A stretch of DNA of 64,000 nucleotides from Thamnidium elegans (lineage: Eukaryota; Mucoromycota; Mucoromycetes; Mucorales; Mucoraceae). Positions 32,050 through 46,078 of this stretch are shown piece by piece. Every line of letters starts with the position of its first letter. The stretch's first letter is position 1. The position numbers and the translations under genes are program-made. Under the pieces are notes generated by a model. It did no database searches. It was not told the origin of the DNA and was given only the letters and a program-made list of their open reading frames with translations. The stretch covers positions 124,001-188,000 of the forward strand of contig JAIXMG010000026.1 of assembly GCA_025201345.1 (NCBI GenBank), given 5' to 3'.

Positions 32050-33202
32050 TTATTACTGATGCTAATTCTCTATCATCAGAACTTGATTTATTATTAGCGC
32101 TAATGATTTATCGTTGATGATTCAGTTATATTTTTGCCAAAAAAAAACATTTATTTACTTTGATCGTGACTTGAGATTTCTAAAATGATATTTATTGTAA
32201 CTATTTGTAGTGTTGAAGTTAATGAAAGTCCCAATGTTTCTAATAGAATCATCAGTAGATGTTATTTTGCAATTATGGTTGACGGCGTTATTAAGAAAAA
32301 ATAAAAAAAAGAAGTTACAATAATACATAAAAAAAACTCGTATATATAGTACTTCACTGGGCGGAATATTATTCATTGATAAATTTAACTACCATCAGTG
32401 CAGTGATAGACTAACTTTTATTTCAAACGTCGATTTTTTATAGAAAATAAAGAAACTTCAATCGTATTGATGTTTTTTTTGTACAGCTTTAAGTGAATCG
32501 TCAGTGATGCTGCAGTAATTCCATTGCTTCTGCTGATTTAGATTTATCACTTACATGTATCCGACATACATTATATACGGTAATATTTAAAAATAAAGTA
32601 TAACCGTAAACTTTACCAGAGATAACCTTTACGAGCGGGTTTAAAGACGTTCTAAGCTTCTTTTAAAGTCTAATTTCTTTAACTAATCTAATACTCGTTT
32701 TTCACACTGTATCAAAAATAAATCATTATAAATATACTTTAAACCTCTACACACACAAAACAAAAAGCTGCTAAACATGTTGCATGATGATAAATTGAAA
32801 CTATTTATTGAACTATTCAACATTCTTTATCGACTTTTTATTCTACAGAAAAAAAAAAGGCTCCACCAATAAAGGATTATTTTGTATCTTCGTATCATAC
32901 ATTTAAGAAAAACCGAAAAAAAAAGAGCAGAAATGCCATAAATATGTTATTTCATTTTAACTAGATATGAGCGAGAAGACCTATGGTGGCTCTGATTATA
33001 ATTTTTCATACAATTATTATATTTTACCAGTAAAAAAGGATATCTATTCTGTATAACCAAGATGATATGAACGGAATGACTACTAGTCCTGTTAGCAATA
33101 TATTCTATATTTCTTATTTCGAAAATGTGTATACGTATATAAATACGCGTTTTGAACTTTCTTATATTCCCCACTTTTTATATCTGGTAAAAGAAAAAAC
33201 AA
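32050..33202. other. Gap with short coding-like fragments
   Basis: This AT-rich stretch carries small open fragments on the minus strand, for example SDKSKSAEAMELLQHH near 32500-32560 and ITSTDDSIRNIGTFINF near 32210-32265. They do not assemble into a gene by eye. The last 150 bp is the upstream region of the second HsbA-like gene. Confidence 0.35.
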
Positions 33203-33886
33203 ATGCGTTTTTCTATCCTGCTGATTACTGCAACTGTTGTTGTTTCAGGTAAAATATGTTGGTCTTGCGGCAGAAAAAATATAGTTATACTAACGAATCG
33301 ATTTAGCTAATGCAGCTTCTATTGAGAAACGCGGAATTTCAAAACCCGTTCAGCAATGCTTTAGTCAATTGAAGGATGCTAACTTGCAACTTGGTATTGT
33401 ACAAAACGCTGTAAGTATACATGTATCGTACATCAGTTAATGTAACGGGTTTATTAATCTATATGTGCATGCAAAAAGGTCGATGATTTTACAGAAGAAT
33501 CAGGTTACTATGTCGCGCTCAATATTCAACACAAGGAAAAGGTGCTTGAAGGTATCCTCCGCGATACAAACGAACTTTGTTGTCGTCGTATCACTGATGA
33601 CATGACGACAGAGGAAGTCGACGCAGGTACTAAAATCATTACTCCTTTAATTACATCTGCTACAAAAGTTTTGAAAGCCCTTGAGAACAAGAAGGACCAG
33701 TTTGATAGTATTCCTCTGACTACTTTCCTGGTTGTAGGCGATATTAAGAATATGGATCAATTAACTGGGACTTTAATTGATTGTGTCTCTCACAAGGTTC
33801 CTAAGGATCATTTTTCCACTTTTAGAGACCTTTCACATACCCTTAATGATGCTTTTTCTAGTGTTCGATACAAGTATGGTATCTAA
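33203..33886 (+). CDS. Secreted HsbA-like protein, copy 2
   Basis: Exons 33203-33248, 33307-33410 and 33479-33886 (46, 104 and 408 nt) give 185 residues, the same lengths and phases as copy 1 at 24906. The signal peptide is MRFSILLITATVVVSANAA. The mature protein includes ILRDTNELCCRR, EEVDAGTKIITPLITSATKV, TTFLVVGDIKNMDQLTGTLI and a C-terminal RDLSHTLNDAFSSVRYKYGI. Like copy 1, it fits the HsbA domain of secreted surface-active proteins. The two are diverged in the second exon (QQCFSQLKDANLQLG against QVCHAKLREATTELT) but keep the cysteine positions. Both lie in the repeat-rich island. Confidence 0.8.
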
Positions 33887-36697
33887 TATGTAAACCCGTT
33901 TTAGTTTAAATAAAATTGATAATATTTCTCGCAAAACAAAAAAAAAGGGGGCGCGGGGATATGTGCATCACCAAAACGTATGCGCGACCTTCTTTTTGGT
34001 TGTATCTTAATATATATATATATATATATATATAAGTTCCAACGTAAGTATATTATAGATAGCTAGGCACTTTTTTTTTGTATCAAGGTTAAATGAGCTG
34101 TTATTTTTTTTCCTAGCACCCAAACATTTTATCGGGTGATAATATGAGAGCGGGAATAACGTCTTTTTTTTTTATTATTATTCAGGTCGCTGAATCTTTA
34201 CGTAGTGGCATTTTTAGTCAACCTATTTGTCATACTATCGTGTCAATCTGGGTAAGTATGATTGAATATTTTAAAAATTCGTTAATTGAATAATACGGAG
34301 GGAGAACACAAGAATACCTTTTTGCTGCGTGAATTTAAGAAGATTCTATTTATTCTACAGCAGTAGAATCAAAGTTTTTTTTTTTTACCTCCACACTCAT
34401 TATTGAAAAGTTCCCCCTCGTGTAATTTTTTTACTCCAGACTTGGAGTCTGTTTCACAAGTTTAAACGAGTATCATTTTCTTATCGGCCAATAGTTATAC
34501 GTCAGGCAAGCGTGGGCCCGCGTTTTCGCCATAATAGAAGATCAACTCCGCCGAGCTCACCCCATCTGATATTAATTCACAAATTAATGCTAAACAAAAC
34601 CTATATTTACTGCTGCTTCAAATATGAAAAAAAAAAGTTTTATTAATTCGTGTATTAGTAAAACATTAAAAAAAAAACTGTGTATCATATTTATAAATTA
34701 AAATGGATAGAAGAATCATTTCTGGTTACTTTTTCTGGAGATCTTGGTACCACTACAAATCATCATCTCTATATTTCATTGGCTTGCAATATTTTATAGA
34801 AAATATTTATTTTTTTTAAAAGTCGCACGCACACAAAATGTAATTTACACTTGGGCTTTGTAAATTAGATCCGGATATTTCGGCCGTCAATATTTTATAT
34901 GTTAAGAAGTGCGCAGAGAGATTTTTTTTTTTTTTTTTTTAGTAGTATATGTAATAATAACATGTGCTGTATTAATGTTTCGTCATGATGATAGATGTAC
35001 TATTTAAAATTTAAGGTGGTTTATTCCAACTTTTTTAGTTTATTTATTTGACTGATATATGAGGAAAGTTGCGTGCGCACAAAGGTAAATAATAAAGATG
35101 GGGTACTTATAATTCATACTTCCAAAAAAAGATCAATAAATGTAAGAATTAATATTTGTTGTGCATTTTAAACAGAAAGATATTAATAGTTTAATTGTTA
35201 GATTAGAAAGTAGCACGGTTGAACATGGGCTTCTTGAGTTACACATGTGCAATCTTGATAACAATTTTTTTTTTTTTACGCCTCAGCAGTCAGGTACACC
35301 GCCTCTCGAACTTATTAAGATTGTTTTTACAGCTTTTTTACCCGTGCATTTTAATTCCGAGAATAACAGCGAATATTTGAAAAGAAACTATTGATAGCAG
35401 CCAAAATTTATTGTCCCAAGTATTCTTGGGGGTTATACAAGCCAACTGGTTTATATTATGACAGTTCCAGAGTCTCAAGCCCAACTACGGTAAACAAAAA
35501 AAAAATTCCTTGACTTGAAACCCTTCTTAAAAAAAAAAGTGCTTCGCTTAAAAAGAAAAGTGACCAAGCACAACGAATAAGCAACCTTAATATATCTCTG
35601 CAGGGGAAAAACTAAACAATTCGGAGAGTTCGTATTTTGAAACATTCACTAGAAATGACGACAATAAAAAAAAAGGCTCTTTTTTTTTGTCTAACCAACC
35701 TAGTTTACTAAGTCAAAAAAAAAAAAGGGTCAGCCCCCTCATACGGTATATACCAATCGTATTTGATGTTTTTTAGAAAATGCATAAAATGGATCCGTTT
35801 TGGTAACCAAGGTAAAAAAAAAACCAATAGAATGATTTGTTTATCATTCTCTCTCTTGCGACGAACTGTTTAAATCAGACTTTCCGGAGCCAAACTATTA
35901 TAGTCTGCATATGAATGACGTGTATCCAGGCAGGTAACAAAGAATGTTTTTTTTAGTGTTGAATGTTTATCATGGGAGTTCAGTTTGCAGTAAGCAAGAT
36001 TTCTTTGTGTTGTTTGTTTCGCAAATGATGAGAAGGGGTTTCTGTAAAACTTTAATTATGGCCAAGGGTAAATTGTACATTTTGGCCTACATAATCTTAC
36101 GAAACAACAAGTGAATCAATACATAAAATCGAATCTATTACATCTAACTATACTTTTTTTTTTTTTTGAAAGTATTACAGTAAAAATGAAGGAATGAAAA
36201 AAAAAAAGATAAATTTTAAATGAAAACTGGTTCTAATAACAGCATAAGAACAAGTTTTTTTTTTTTTTTTTTTTTTTTTTAATCAGTATGATTGACAGCT
36301 GTCAGGGCTATATATAAAAAATAAGCAGATAGATAGATAGAGAGAGATAGATAGAGAGAGAGAACCGTGACTGTGTGGGGGTTCAAAAAGAAAAGATATT
36401 TTAGGGTTCCACGGAAAGAAAAAACCTCGTGATACATGTTTTTACCGGTTTTACTTTTTGCTGTAATGTAAAATTTCATCCGAGGACTGTAAAAATAGTA
36501 AATTGCTATTTAGGGGTTTACGGTAGTTAAGGCCAATATGGTAGTGTAATACCACTGCAAAAAAAAAAACGAGGTTTTCCAATTTGGTCTTCCGCGGAAG
36601 GAAAAATATAAATAGACAAGTTTTTTTTTTTTTTTTTTATTACTTATCTTTCTTCCCTTTTAACAACATACACCACCAATATATACATACAATAAAA
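33887..36697. other. Gene-poor stretch, no gene recognised
   Basis: This 2.8-kb AT-rich region has homopolymers (poly-T at 36257-36280, GATA/GA repeats at 36326-36362) and no supported gene. An open frame at 35161-35394 lacks an ATG and domains; it may be a relic. A short exon-like fragment (VAESLRSGIFSQPICHTIVS) with acceptor and donor sits near 34187-34251. Confidence 0.4.
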
Positions 36698-37012
36698 ATG
36701 AATAAAAGGGTACAATTTGCTTGCGACGTTGAATTTGTCAGTACATTCGCTAATGAAGATTACGGTAATATATACACATTAAATTCAAAAGAAAGCCCAT
36801 AATTAAACAAATTTATTTATTTAGATCGAACAGCACAAGAAGTAGCTAAATTAACATATAAAGATATGCTTGAATTACTCACAATGAAATCACAATGGCG
36901 AAGAGATATGGAAAAAATGATGGAAGAAAGAAAATCAACAGAAGAAGAAACAGTAGATAATACAAATAATTCACCATCGAGATTATTTAACGTGCAAGAA
37001 ATTTGCATATAA
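36698..37012 (+). CDS. Small fungal protein with RVxF-like motif
   Basis: Exons 36698-36764 and 36825-37012 give 84 residues. The N-terminus MNKRVQFACDVEFVSTF contains a K-R-V-Q-F sequence like the RVxF docking motif for protein phosphatase 1. It is followed by NEDYDRT, resembling the S/D-x-E/D-Y-D-R element seen after such motifs in small fungal proteins. The rest is a charged helix (DMLELLTMKSQWRRDMEKMM). Binding to PP1 is inference from the motif. The intron is in phase and has an ATTTAG acceptor. Confidence 0.65.
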
Positions 37013-37332
37013 ACAACCTCTTATACCACCACTCAATATTTTTTTTTTTCCTCTTTATTCCCCTCTTTCTCCTTTTGCATCCCCTTATTATCCCCCAACC
37101 CCAACCCCCTTTCTGCCCCCCTTATTCTTTTTTCTCTCTCTCATTTGCATCTGTAAAATATTCCACTTATACATATATATACTTTTTATTTTATTTATAT
37201 ATCACGTAAATAAACTAAAATTTAATTTCATTCACTAAAAAAAGTTTGTAGAAAAAGGTATTATTTTTTTTTTATTATGTTTAATATTTGGCAAGCCAAA
37301 AAAAAAAATAAAAAATAAAGTTTGGGTATTAA

Positions 37333-37364
<32 letters not shown>

Positions 37365-37642
37365 AAAAAAAAAAAAGAAAAAAAAGAAAAAAAGAAAAAA
37401 GAGATGCTGAAATTCATAGAGTGTTGTGCGTAAAATACTTTTTTGTTGTTGTTGTGGAGGAGGAGGGGAGAGAGAGAGGGGGGAATAATACTTATAAAGG
37501 ACATGCTATAAAATAAGAAGAGAGAAATGCAGTAAAGGTTTAAATGTTCATGTAAAAGAGAAATTAATAATAATGGGATGATCATAGGGGAATTATATAT
37601 ATATAAAAAGGAAAAAAAAAAGGATGTTTTTGCTTATTAGAA

Positions 37643-38842
37643 TTAGTCTTCGTTTAACCATGGATGAGTTAATACTTGATGAATAGTAGGTCTATTATCG
37701 GGATTTTTTTCCAGTAATGAAGAAATTAAATGTTTACATTGATTAGATACATTAATTTTGGGTTTCAAGATGCGGCCTTCAATTGCTGATTTTGAGTCGG
37801 GGAATGGAATTTCTCCAAATAGTAATGTAAACAATAATACTCCCAAAGACCAAATTTCGGCTGGTTCGGCTCTATAAGGATTAGACAACAAAATTTCGGG
37901 TGAAGCGAAAGAAAGTGTACCGTAAAAACGTGTAAATAATTTTTTTGTTGAATGACGTGGTAAGATAACTGAAGAACCAAAATCAATAAGCTTAACCTAT
38001 TACATATTAAAAAAAAAAAAAAATACTTAGTAAAAATTATATATATAGTAAAATGATTAAATTACCTTATAATCTTGGTCAATAACAATATTTTCATCTT
38101 TAATATCGCGATGACATACACCAACACATTCAAGATAAGCAACACAATCTGCAATTTGTTTAAAAATTTTCTTTGCTAAAGATTCTTTAAAGTGTTTATG
38201 TTGTTCAATACACTCAAATAAATCACAAGACGTTCTACGTACAAATTGCCTTTGAGGTGGTTCCACCAATTCATCTTCATCAATAGTAGACTGAGAGTTT
38301 TGAGATAAATCAGGTGAATGCATAGGGTAATTAGAGGGAGGAACCCATTGTGTACCGTGTAATTCCATAACCAAATAAAAGTATGTATCATCTTGATATG
38401 AATCACAATAATGAATGATATTTTCATGTCGAACATGCTTTAAAGTGTAAATTTCCATTGGAATGGGTCCCATCTTGGGGTCATTTACCCAAGCATTAGA
38501 AGGTACTTTTTTACGAATAATAAATTTAACTGCTCTTTCAATACCAGTTGATCTTTCATGAGCTGCTACAACAAACCCAAAACCTCCGCTACCAAGTTCT
38601 TGTCCTAATACATACTTTGAAGTAAAGTCTGTGTTTAAGTTATGATGCATTAATAATTTAGCTGACACAGTCAATTCTTGTTTAGGCTGTTGTTGTTGTT
38701 GTTTTTGTTGTTGTTGTACGGGTGGAGTAACAATAAGTCCATTATTTGTTGCCAAAGGATGAATAGAAATATGTTGTTGGTTCATTGATTTAGGTATGGT
38801 ACGATGACTGTAAAGTTGAATAGGTGTAGCAGAAGTAGACAT
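37643..38842 (-). CDS. Protein kinase, PAS-kinase (PASK/Psk)-like catalytic domain
   Basis: Exons 38842-38066 and 37996-37643 give 376 residues. A Gln-rich N-terminal stretch (residues about 43-55) precedes the kinase domain. Motifs in order: LGSGGFGFVVAA, AVKFIIRK, FYLVMELHG, SCDLFECIE, HRDIKDENIVID, DFGSSVI, SPEILL and EIWSLGVLLFTLLFGEIPF. The SCDLFECIE segment and the HRDIKDEN loop are like PAS-kinase catalytic domains. No PAS domain is present in this short protein, so the name describes the catalytic relationship only. PAS kinases in yeast (Psk1/2) regulate sugar storage and translation. An insert with Ser/Asp-rich text sits between the hinge and SCDLF. Confidence 0.85.
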
Positions 38843-39469
38843 GTATTAAAATAATTTAAAGAAGAAAAAAAAAGGGAAATAAAAAATCAAATTGAAAAGG
38901 AAAAATTACATTTTATACTGGTATTTTATATTATTTATTTTTGTAAGGGGTAAAAAAAAAAAAGTGTATAAATATAATCTTTATATATTTCGATCGTCAG
39001 GAGCATATTTATTAAAAGGGGATTTTGACGGGTGGAAGTTTCGGATTTTACAATAGGAATGTCTTTATATCTCCTTTTAACTTTAAACGTTTTGCTCCCC
39101 TTTTTCTTATTTATATTCTCTTTTATATATGAATATGTGTGTGTGTGTGTGTGTATTATATAAGCTATGTTCTATATACACCTACAAAAAAAAATTTTTT
39201 TTGTCCAAGTAATATTTGGTTATTACAAAGTTTACATCATTAATCGGTAAGAAATGTATATAGATTACAAAAGGCGTGTGTTATATTTGTGGAATGGGAA
39301 GAGAGAGGAGTGTTTAATTATATACGGCTCCATTGTCGGTTCCCTTTTTTCACATTAATAATGCCTTGTTCCTTTTCTTTCCCCTATTTTATTTATTTAT
39401 TTTATAATTTCTTTTTTAATGGTCAACGTTGTTATCGATATATTACTGCTATTAATGTTGTTCTTGTTG

Positions 39470-39544
<75 letters not shown>

Positions 39545-39606
39545 AAACACACACACACACACACACACATGTAAAAAAAAATCCCCTATTATTTTTAGAT
39601 AGTATT
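38843..39606. other. Intergenic with long homopolymer
   Basis: The gap between the kinase start and the mannanase stop has GT repeats near 39138-39154 and the 70-nt poly-T tract described separately. No gene is seen. Confidence 0.5.
39472..39569. repeat. 70-nt poly(T) tract followed by an AC repeat
   Basis: T runs without interruption from 39472 to 39541, then ACCAA and about 11-12 AC units to 39569. It lies 38 bp past the mannanase stop codon. On the gene's coding strand it reads GT repeats, then poly(A), in the gene's 3' region. Confidence 0.95.
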
Positions 39607-40907
39607 TTAATCAAATTTCAACTTTTGAAGATTCTTATAATGCTTCTTAATAACAGCAAGAGTCGTCTTATCTCGATTGTAGACACTGTACCACCCTTTA
39701 GGTTCATGAGGTGGATCTATTACACACAAATATATTAGAAAAAAAAAAAAAAAAAGATACAATATCGTCATCATCCTTTAACTCACCACCTAACCAGGTC
39801 ATGTTGAAAGCATTTGGTTTATCATCAGGTCGACCTAGACCTCCATAGGCCCAAAAGTTCGATCCTGAGTGACGAGATTGTGAAGCTAATTCTTCAATTT
39901 GAGTATACAACCCCTTGTAATATTTATCCTTGTTACTCGTGGGTGTCTTCGCATTATACTTGTATTCAGTATCTGATGGTCTGCGCCAGGCATCTCGTGC
40001 CATACCAAACTCTTCCAGTACAATCGGCTTGGAGATTTTCATCGCCCATTCAGATCGTGTAGTAAGGTAGTTGGATGCAAATGCTTGTGCTCCCACCAAA
40101 GAACTTTTATCTGTAGCATTATACTCTCCCCAACTATAAAATAATGATTAATACTTGATGGGTTAATAAAAAAAAAAAGGAGGGGTGGAGGAAAAGAGTG
40201 TGTAAGTCCATATGATAGGGAGAAAAGTGTGTATGTGAGTATATTTAGTTTGTAGCATTGATATACATCAAAGAAAGTGTATGGTAGTACAATAAATGAC
40301 TTATATAAATATATTTATAAAAAGGGAGGTAAACAAAGAAATAATGTTTAAGGAGAAGGGTCAAAAAAAAAAAAAAAAAAAGGGGGAAAAAAAAACGACT
40401 TACTTTTCTACCCAACAATGAAAAGTACAATAATCAACATATTGAGACTCATGAGCATTCAAAAAGTCGACCTCGTCCAATTTACTTTCAATTCCAGTAG
40501 AAACAAGTTGATTGGGTGAGCCTTCTTTAATATACTTTGCGATTTCTTCAAACCAATCTTTAGGACCTTCTTGAGGTTCATTAGCAATTTGCCAACCTAT
40601 TTACTAAAAAGTTAAAATATATATATTTTAGGAGAATTAAAATACATACTCATTATGGTCGGATCTTCAGTATATTTCTTTCCGTTAATTGTGTTGAGCC
40701 TGTTTTGTACCACGCTAATATGCTTCTTAAACATAGTATTAGCTTCTTCTCGAATAGTAGCATTAGTATAGAACTGTTGAGTAAACACTGTAAATCCGTT
40801 AAAGTCAGTAATAGGGTAAGGAATAGTTTCATTGGTGATCCAACTAACGTATTGGGCAAACCTATTAGACTATTTGTTAAAATATTTTGTATTACACTCT
40901 ATCAAAC

Positions 40908-40949
<42 letters not shown>

Positions 40950-41452
40950 CCACTCCACTGCCAAAAGTTATTAAGTGTCACTATTATTTTTATTTTTTTT
41001 AGGTCGGTTTCGATATATATGTAATGGTATAACTTACTGACAGCGGTCATGTTTCTCTTGTACATTTCATCCAACAAGAAATCCAACCCTTGAAATATAT
41101 CTTCATTGTACTGACCCGGAGCGTACTGCATACTGGGTCTCATACGATAGGGTTCAGTATCAGGACCTTCGGAACCAGCCATAACGCGTAGATTGTTAAT
41201 TCCCATATCGTACATTTGATCCAGTTCTTCAGTTAACCGGAACCGGTCGCCGCCATAATCCGCAACAGCACCTAGATTCATGCCTTGCCAGTAGTTTGCG
41301 CCTCGAATTGTATAGAGCTGATCGCCCAAAGAAAATTGGGTTCCATTGACAGAGACAAAACTTGCCAAGCTTGTAATATCAGCCATAAGAGATAAAAAGA
41401 AAAAGTAAAAAGAGACTTTACTGAAACAAAAAACAAAAAACGAAGCCATCAT
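39607..41452 (-). CDS. Mannan endo-1,4-beta-mannosidase (GH5)
   Basis: Exons on the minus strand: 41452-41038, 40980-40947, 40861-40650, 40596-40404, 40133-39787 and 39716-39607, giving 436 residues. A hydrophobic N-terminus (SFFVFCFSKVSFYFFFLSL) looks like a signal peptide or anchor. GH5 features are IRGANYWQGMNLG, NNLRVMAG, NNFWQWSGG, the acid/base in WQIANEPQ and the nucleophile in PIVLEEFGM. The enzyme cleaves beta-1,4-mannans, as in plant-wall degradation or fungal-wall remodelling. Exon 2 is only 34 nt and carries the conserved LNNFWQW block. Introns contain long T tracts (on the plus strand poly-T at 40911-40944). Confidence 0.93.
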
Positions 41453-41585
41453 GTTTGTTTATATATGTTGACAAATATTTGTATTCCCTCAAATCGCTTA
41501 AATCATAGAAACTTTTTGATTACATTATATTCTCACACGCATTCATGTCCGAAAAGAGATAACAATGACGAATACGGTTCTCTCA

Positions 41586-41646
<61 letters not shown>

Positions 41647-43546
41647 CGTAGCTTACCTGATGAAGATCTTAAAAACAAACCCTACTTTCTGTCATTTATG
41701 CATGGAATTAAAAACCCGTAATTGGTATTTATTTTATCACAATTATTATTCAGTACAAAAAACCCCCTCCCCCCCCCCCATTCATCCACGGGGAGAAAAA
41801 AAAATGGTTTTGTTTTTCCCTCAAAATTTACCGTCTTTACCCTCTTTCCCACAATTCAAAACACACACACACTAAAATAAATACGCACAAAAAGGTAACT
41901 TGAAGTGTATCATTCCTAAAGAATTTTAGTGCGCTTTAACTAGCTTAATCACAAGACGATGAGTAAAAGATATGCACATTGCGTCAACTTTTTATGGCAC
42001 AAAATATCTAGATGCTTTTGAAGAATCCTGGAGAGGTTTTCTTATGAACCAATATTAGTTTAAATATAAATGAATGTAGTAAGGATACGTATATTATTCT
42101 TCACACAAGGTGAATTAAAGATACGCGGTTACTTTAACGGTTTTATTCGCATGAATTCCCGATATATATAACGTATTAATGTTTAATTAAAACTCGTGAT
42201 ATCCGTTTTTTTTTATCAAGTGCTTTTAAAACGACACATTATGAGTTATTATACCTCGGCAAAAGGGAAATAAAAAAAAAGTAATCCGGTCATCATTTAA
42301 CACGTTGCTTTACATTCATTTTAAAATACAAGTTGACATATAAATCAGAAAAAAAAATCGTAGACTTCGATTAGTTAACCAATCTACCTTTCTAATTTAA
42401 TGCAGAAAAAAGAATTTCTAGACCTTTTCCAGGCACACGTATACGGGAGATCTCCCTGCCTACGGTTAGGAGAGAGATCTTACTTGTTTTGTAAATACGG
42501 GATATATATAATGATTCATCTTTCACTAAAAGGAAAGGAGTGTAACGGGGTCAAGTAAAAAAAAAAAAAAAAAAAAAAAAAAGACATGAGTGGCAAAACT
42601 CTTTGGTATTTAATTATTATGATTTATATCAAACTCGGCGAATCCATACATATTTTAAGAGCTGACCTTTTTTTTTTTTTTTTTTACTATTTTGAGTATA
42701 TAATCCGGCTCTATATGTCTTTTGAGTAAACAGGTTGATAAAGATTTTCCTAATGGATTTACATGATGAAATAGTAATATATATTTTTTTATATAACGTG
42801 CTATATCTCGTTTTAATAGGGGGAGGGAGGGAGGTTGTTTGTGTCCAACGCAATTTAAAAATTACATGTGCTCTATTGTCAATCTTTCTTTTTATTATCC
42901 TAATATTAAATACAGCTGCATTTTTCCTTACATGATGATGACAGTATAGTAAAAGCCTGTCATTTGATTATATATATTTAAGGATCAATGAATGAGAAAA
43001 AAGAATCCCAGAGGGCACATACTTTGTATATGTATTTATAGACCCCCCCCTCCCTTTTTGGTGGCATTTCTTTTTCTTTGTTCAAATCGCCATGATTCAT
43101 CGTCTGCAGGGCTTTTTTTTTTTAGGCTGTATTTTCCACAAAAAAACAAAGAAGTATAGACATTTTACAGGAGTCACATAGTAGAATTGGTTACTATGCA
43201 ACATATTAATCTACTAAAAAAAGAAAAAAAGAAAGATACAGTCAAAAGTCTAATACTAATCATAGTAAAAAAAAAAGAAAAAAAGGAGAGCATAAAAAAA
43301 ATAAAATATATAAAATATAAAGACGTTTTTTTTATGGCTGTACAAAACAAATATGCATTTTTTATATATAAAATAATAATAGAGAGGGAGTGAGCAATAA
43401 CAAAAAAAAAGAAGAATATATTACTGCTTGTAATACTATGAAATGGTAGTGAGGGAAAAAAAGTTGTGTGTGAGATAGGTTGTGTGTGTGTGTGTGTGTG
43501 TGTGTGGGATTCTAATAAAAAAAAACAGGTAATAAAATATATAAAT
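41453..43546. other. Intergenic, no gene recognised
   Basis: This 2.1-kb gap contains a 54-nt poly-T run (41589-41642) just upstream of the mannanase, C runs near 41769-41779 and 43045-43052, and a GT repeat at 43481-43505. Open frames here are short and low complexity. Confidence 0.5.
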
Positions 43547-44441
43547 CTAGTTCATCACTTCAACCAACTTGTTGATATCATCTTCTACACTCTCTTCTTC
43601 GTTGGTTCTTTCGGTGATTTCCTTCAACTTCTTTTGACGCCATCCCTTGATAGGATCGTTCAATTCGAAAGGTACCAAGAACTTGGAAACAACGTCAAAG
43701 TTCTCACCGGTATTAACAATCTCATGAACAATATCTTCCAAACAAATAACACCGTGCTTACCAAGAGCTTCTTCAACCATGGCATTATCAGAGAGAGGCA
43801 TACGAGCGCCCTTGATCATGGTAGCACCACGCTTCATTACTAAATCACGGACGGTCTTTAAGCTGGGAGAGCCGTAAGTGACATAAGGCTCAATACGTTG
43901 AAGATCTTTGATGGTAGAGTCATCACAAACAGCGAAAACACCACTGTTCATCTTTAATAAGCGAAGCTTACCAAGTGTCTTTTTGATCTTGGGATGAATA
44001 GCACTCTCGGTTTTGATACGGGCAACAAATACAAGCTTTCCGTCTCCCTTTCTGTTAGCTCCCTTCAATTTACCTTGAGATAAAGCACGAAGACGTTTAC
44101 CTTGCTTTTCAGTGAGACGATGATCACGAATAAACTCATCAGCACGCTTGAATTGTGTCTTTCTAAGATCCTTCTTGGTCTAAAATAACAGAAGAAAGGT
44201 AATTAGTATCCTTGTCTTGTGCCGATCTACTTGTATACATATATAAAAAAAAAGGTACCTTCTTGAGTTCTAATCTTTGTCTAGCTTTGATAGCAGCTCC
44301 CTTTTCGTTGGTCTTTCTCTTTTTTAAAAGTGTCTCGGCAACATAAATGGGTGCGGGAATAGCTCTGTTACTATTTTGTTGTTATTATTAGCCCCAAAGA
44401 ATACCGTAACTTTTTATTTTTATTTATTACCTGTCAGACAT
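43547..44441 (-). CDS. RPL7: 60S ribosomal protein L7 (uL30)
   Basis: Exons 44441-44431, about 44364-44259, and 44179-43547 give 249 residues. The first exon is 11 nt (ATG TCT GAC AG), a common layout in fungal ribosomal protein genes. The N-terminus RAIPAPIYVAETLLKKRK and blocks RKTQFKRADEFIRDHR, LVFVARIKTESAIHPKIKK, FAVCDDSTIKDLQRIEPYVTYG and HGVICLEDIVHEIVN identify the family. The second acceptor may lie 6 nt upstream (44370), adding two residues, since both choices keep frame. The protein is a component of the large ribosomal subunit. Codon choice is more C/G-ending than in its neighbours, consistent with high expression. Confidence 0.97.
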
Positions 44442-45529
<1,088 letters not shown>

Positions 45530-45734
45530 TTGTTTTTTTTTTACATAAAAAAAGAATTATACACTGGAATTTATACGAACTCTCAACTATTATACACAAA
45601 CTCACGAACCTTTTTTTTTTATAAATAAAGAAAATATAACAATCTTTTTACTCGAACTATGTAGGTTATATCGTGAAATACAACAGCTGTTAAACTCGCC
45701 CTACGTGTGAAAAAAGAAGGTGTTGTGTAAAATA

Positions 45735-45776
<42 letters not shown>

Positions 45777-46044
45777 CGGTGATGATATCTGTTACTAGGC
45801 CTTTTTTTTTTTTTTTTTTTGACACAGCCCCAAAAATATGTAGGTAACAGTTGTTTATTGTCTACCATGTTATTTGAACAATGCTTCATTTTTTTTAAGG
45901 TAAACATAAACTAATACCATCTGTTATTATTAAAACCAGGCCAAACCAAACACTGTTGTCGGCTTTTTTCATCACGAGAAGTATTATTTATAAAGAGAAA
46001 GAGAAGAGCTAAAAAAAAAAAACTGTATCCCATGTGATAGCCAG

Positions 46045-46078
<34 letters not shown>

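Noticed and set aside
35161..35394. Open frame of 77 codons on the plus strand
   Set aside because: It starts without an ATG, includes a poly-T-encoded Phe run, and has no splice partners or recognisable domain.
37235..37585. Minus-strand open frame with a Thr-His repeat
   Set aside because: It is the translation of GT and A/T microsatellites downstream of the small RVxF gene; low complexity only.
45619..45907. Lys-rich minus-strand open frames
   Set aside because: They are produced by poly-T tracts in intergenic DNA.
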